A stretch of DNA of 5,489 nucleotides from Spirochaetia bacterium UBA5368 (GTDB lineage: Bacteria; Spirochaetota; UBA4802; UBA5368). The notes beneath the pieces are model-generated. The model was not told the DNA's origin. It saw only the letters and a program-made list of their open reading frames with translations, and ran no database searches. How positions within the stretch are numbered: position 1 is the stretch's first letter; every line of letters begins with the position of its first letter. The stretch spans positions 31,785-37,273 of the forward strand of contig DHPI01000028.1 of the NCBI GenBank assembly GCA_002407865.1. Direction: 5' to 3'. The translations under genes were made by a program, and so were the position numbers. Shown here piece after piece: positions 5,440 through 5,489 of the stretch.

Positions 5440-5489
5440 TTATGCCATGATCTTTTCCATATCGCCCGAGAGGGCCGCGATATGCATCA
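5440..5489 (-). CDS. possible C-terminal end of a minus-strand gene (partial)
   Basis: Read on the minus strand from the right edge, one frame gives HIAALSGDMEKIMA followed by TAA (plus-strand 5440-5442). The codons end mostly in G or C, as in the sure genes here, and the tail looks like an ordinary helical C-terminus. It is too short to recognise. A second minus frame stays open to 5369 with a less typical codon pattern. On the plus strand, AGGA at 5436-5439 and the ATG at 5447 could instead start a gene running out of the window (MIFSISPERAAI). I slightly favour the minus-strand reading. Confidence 0.25.
   Translation of the reverse strand, partial: MHIAALSGDMEKIMA

Noticed and set aside
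1..5489. tRNA, rRNA, CRISPR array, insertion sequence or phage genes
   Set aside because: I looked for cloverleaf arms, spaced direct repeats, transposase or integrase motifs and terminal repeats and saw none that held up.

Overview
The window comes from a bacterial chromosome of moderate G+C (roughly half by eye) with compact genes, strong Shine-Dalgarno sites and bacterial-type promoters. I cannot name the organism. The mix of an acyl-amino-acid hydrolase pair, a TetR regulator and a crotonase-fold enzyme suits an environmental, lipid-metabolising Gram-negative bacterium (Spirochaetota or a deltaproteobacterial lineage would fit), but that is a guess.

Layout. (1) Positions 1-199 (+) hold the last 65 codons of a D-aminoacylase-type amidohydrolase. 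(2) Positions 274-1740 (+) encode a membrane-anchored M20 metallopeptidase that closely resembles animal PM20D1, the N-fatty-acyl-amino-acid synthase/hydrolase; all expected metal and catalytic residues are present. (3) Positions 1741-1938 contain no intact gene. They hold three nearly adjacent perfect palindromes and, on the minus strand, what looks like the 5' stump of a decayed GNAT acetyltransferase gene. (4) Positions 1939-2754 (-) encode a GufA-type ZIP divalent-metal transporter. (5) Positions 2755-2938 are a divergent promoter region with a consensus -35 box and a 14+14 bp perfect inverted repeat over the predicted -10 and start site, the expected form of a TetR operator. (6) Positions 2939-3556 and 3582-4235 (+) form a two-gene operon: a TetR-family regulator and an unrecognised six-helix membrane protein. 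(7) Positions 4355-4382 are a symmetrical terminator serving that operon and the convergent gene. (8) Positions 4392-5147 (-) encode an enoyl-CoA hydratase/isomerase-family protein with only one of the two hydratase glutamates, so an isomerase-like role is more likely. (9) Positions 5148-5489 are mostly non-coding with several imperfect hairpins; the end of another minus-strand gene may enter at the window edge.

How the genes may work together. The two hydrolases at the left would split N-acyl amino acids of D and L type, and an enoyl-CoA isomerase would handle unsaturated acyl chains, so a lipid/acyl-amino-acid theme is possible. The genes are in separate transcription units, however, so this is inference. 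The clearest self-contained unit is the TetR regulator, its long operator and the unknown membrane protein, which is the part most likely to be undescribed.
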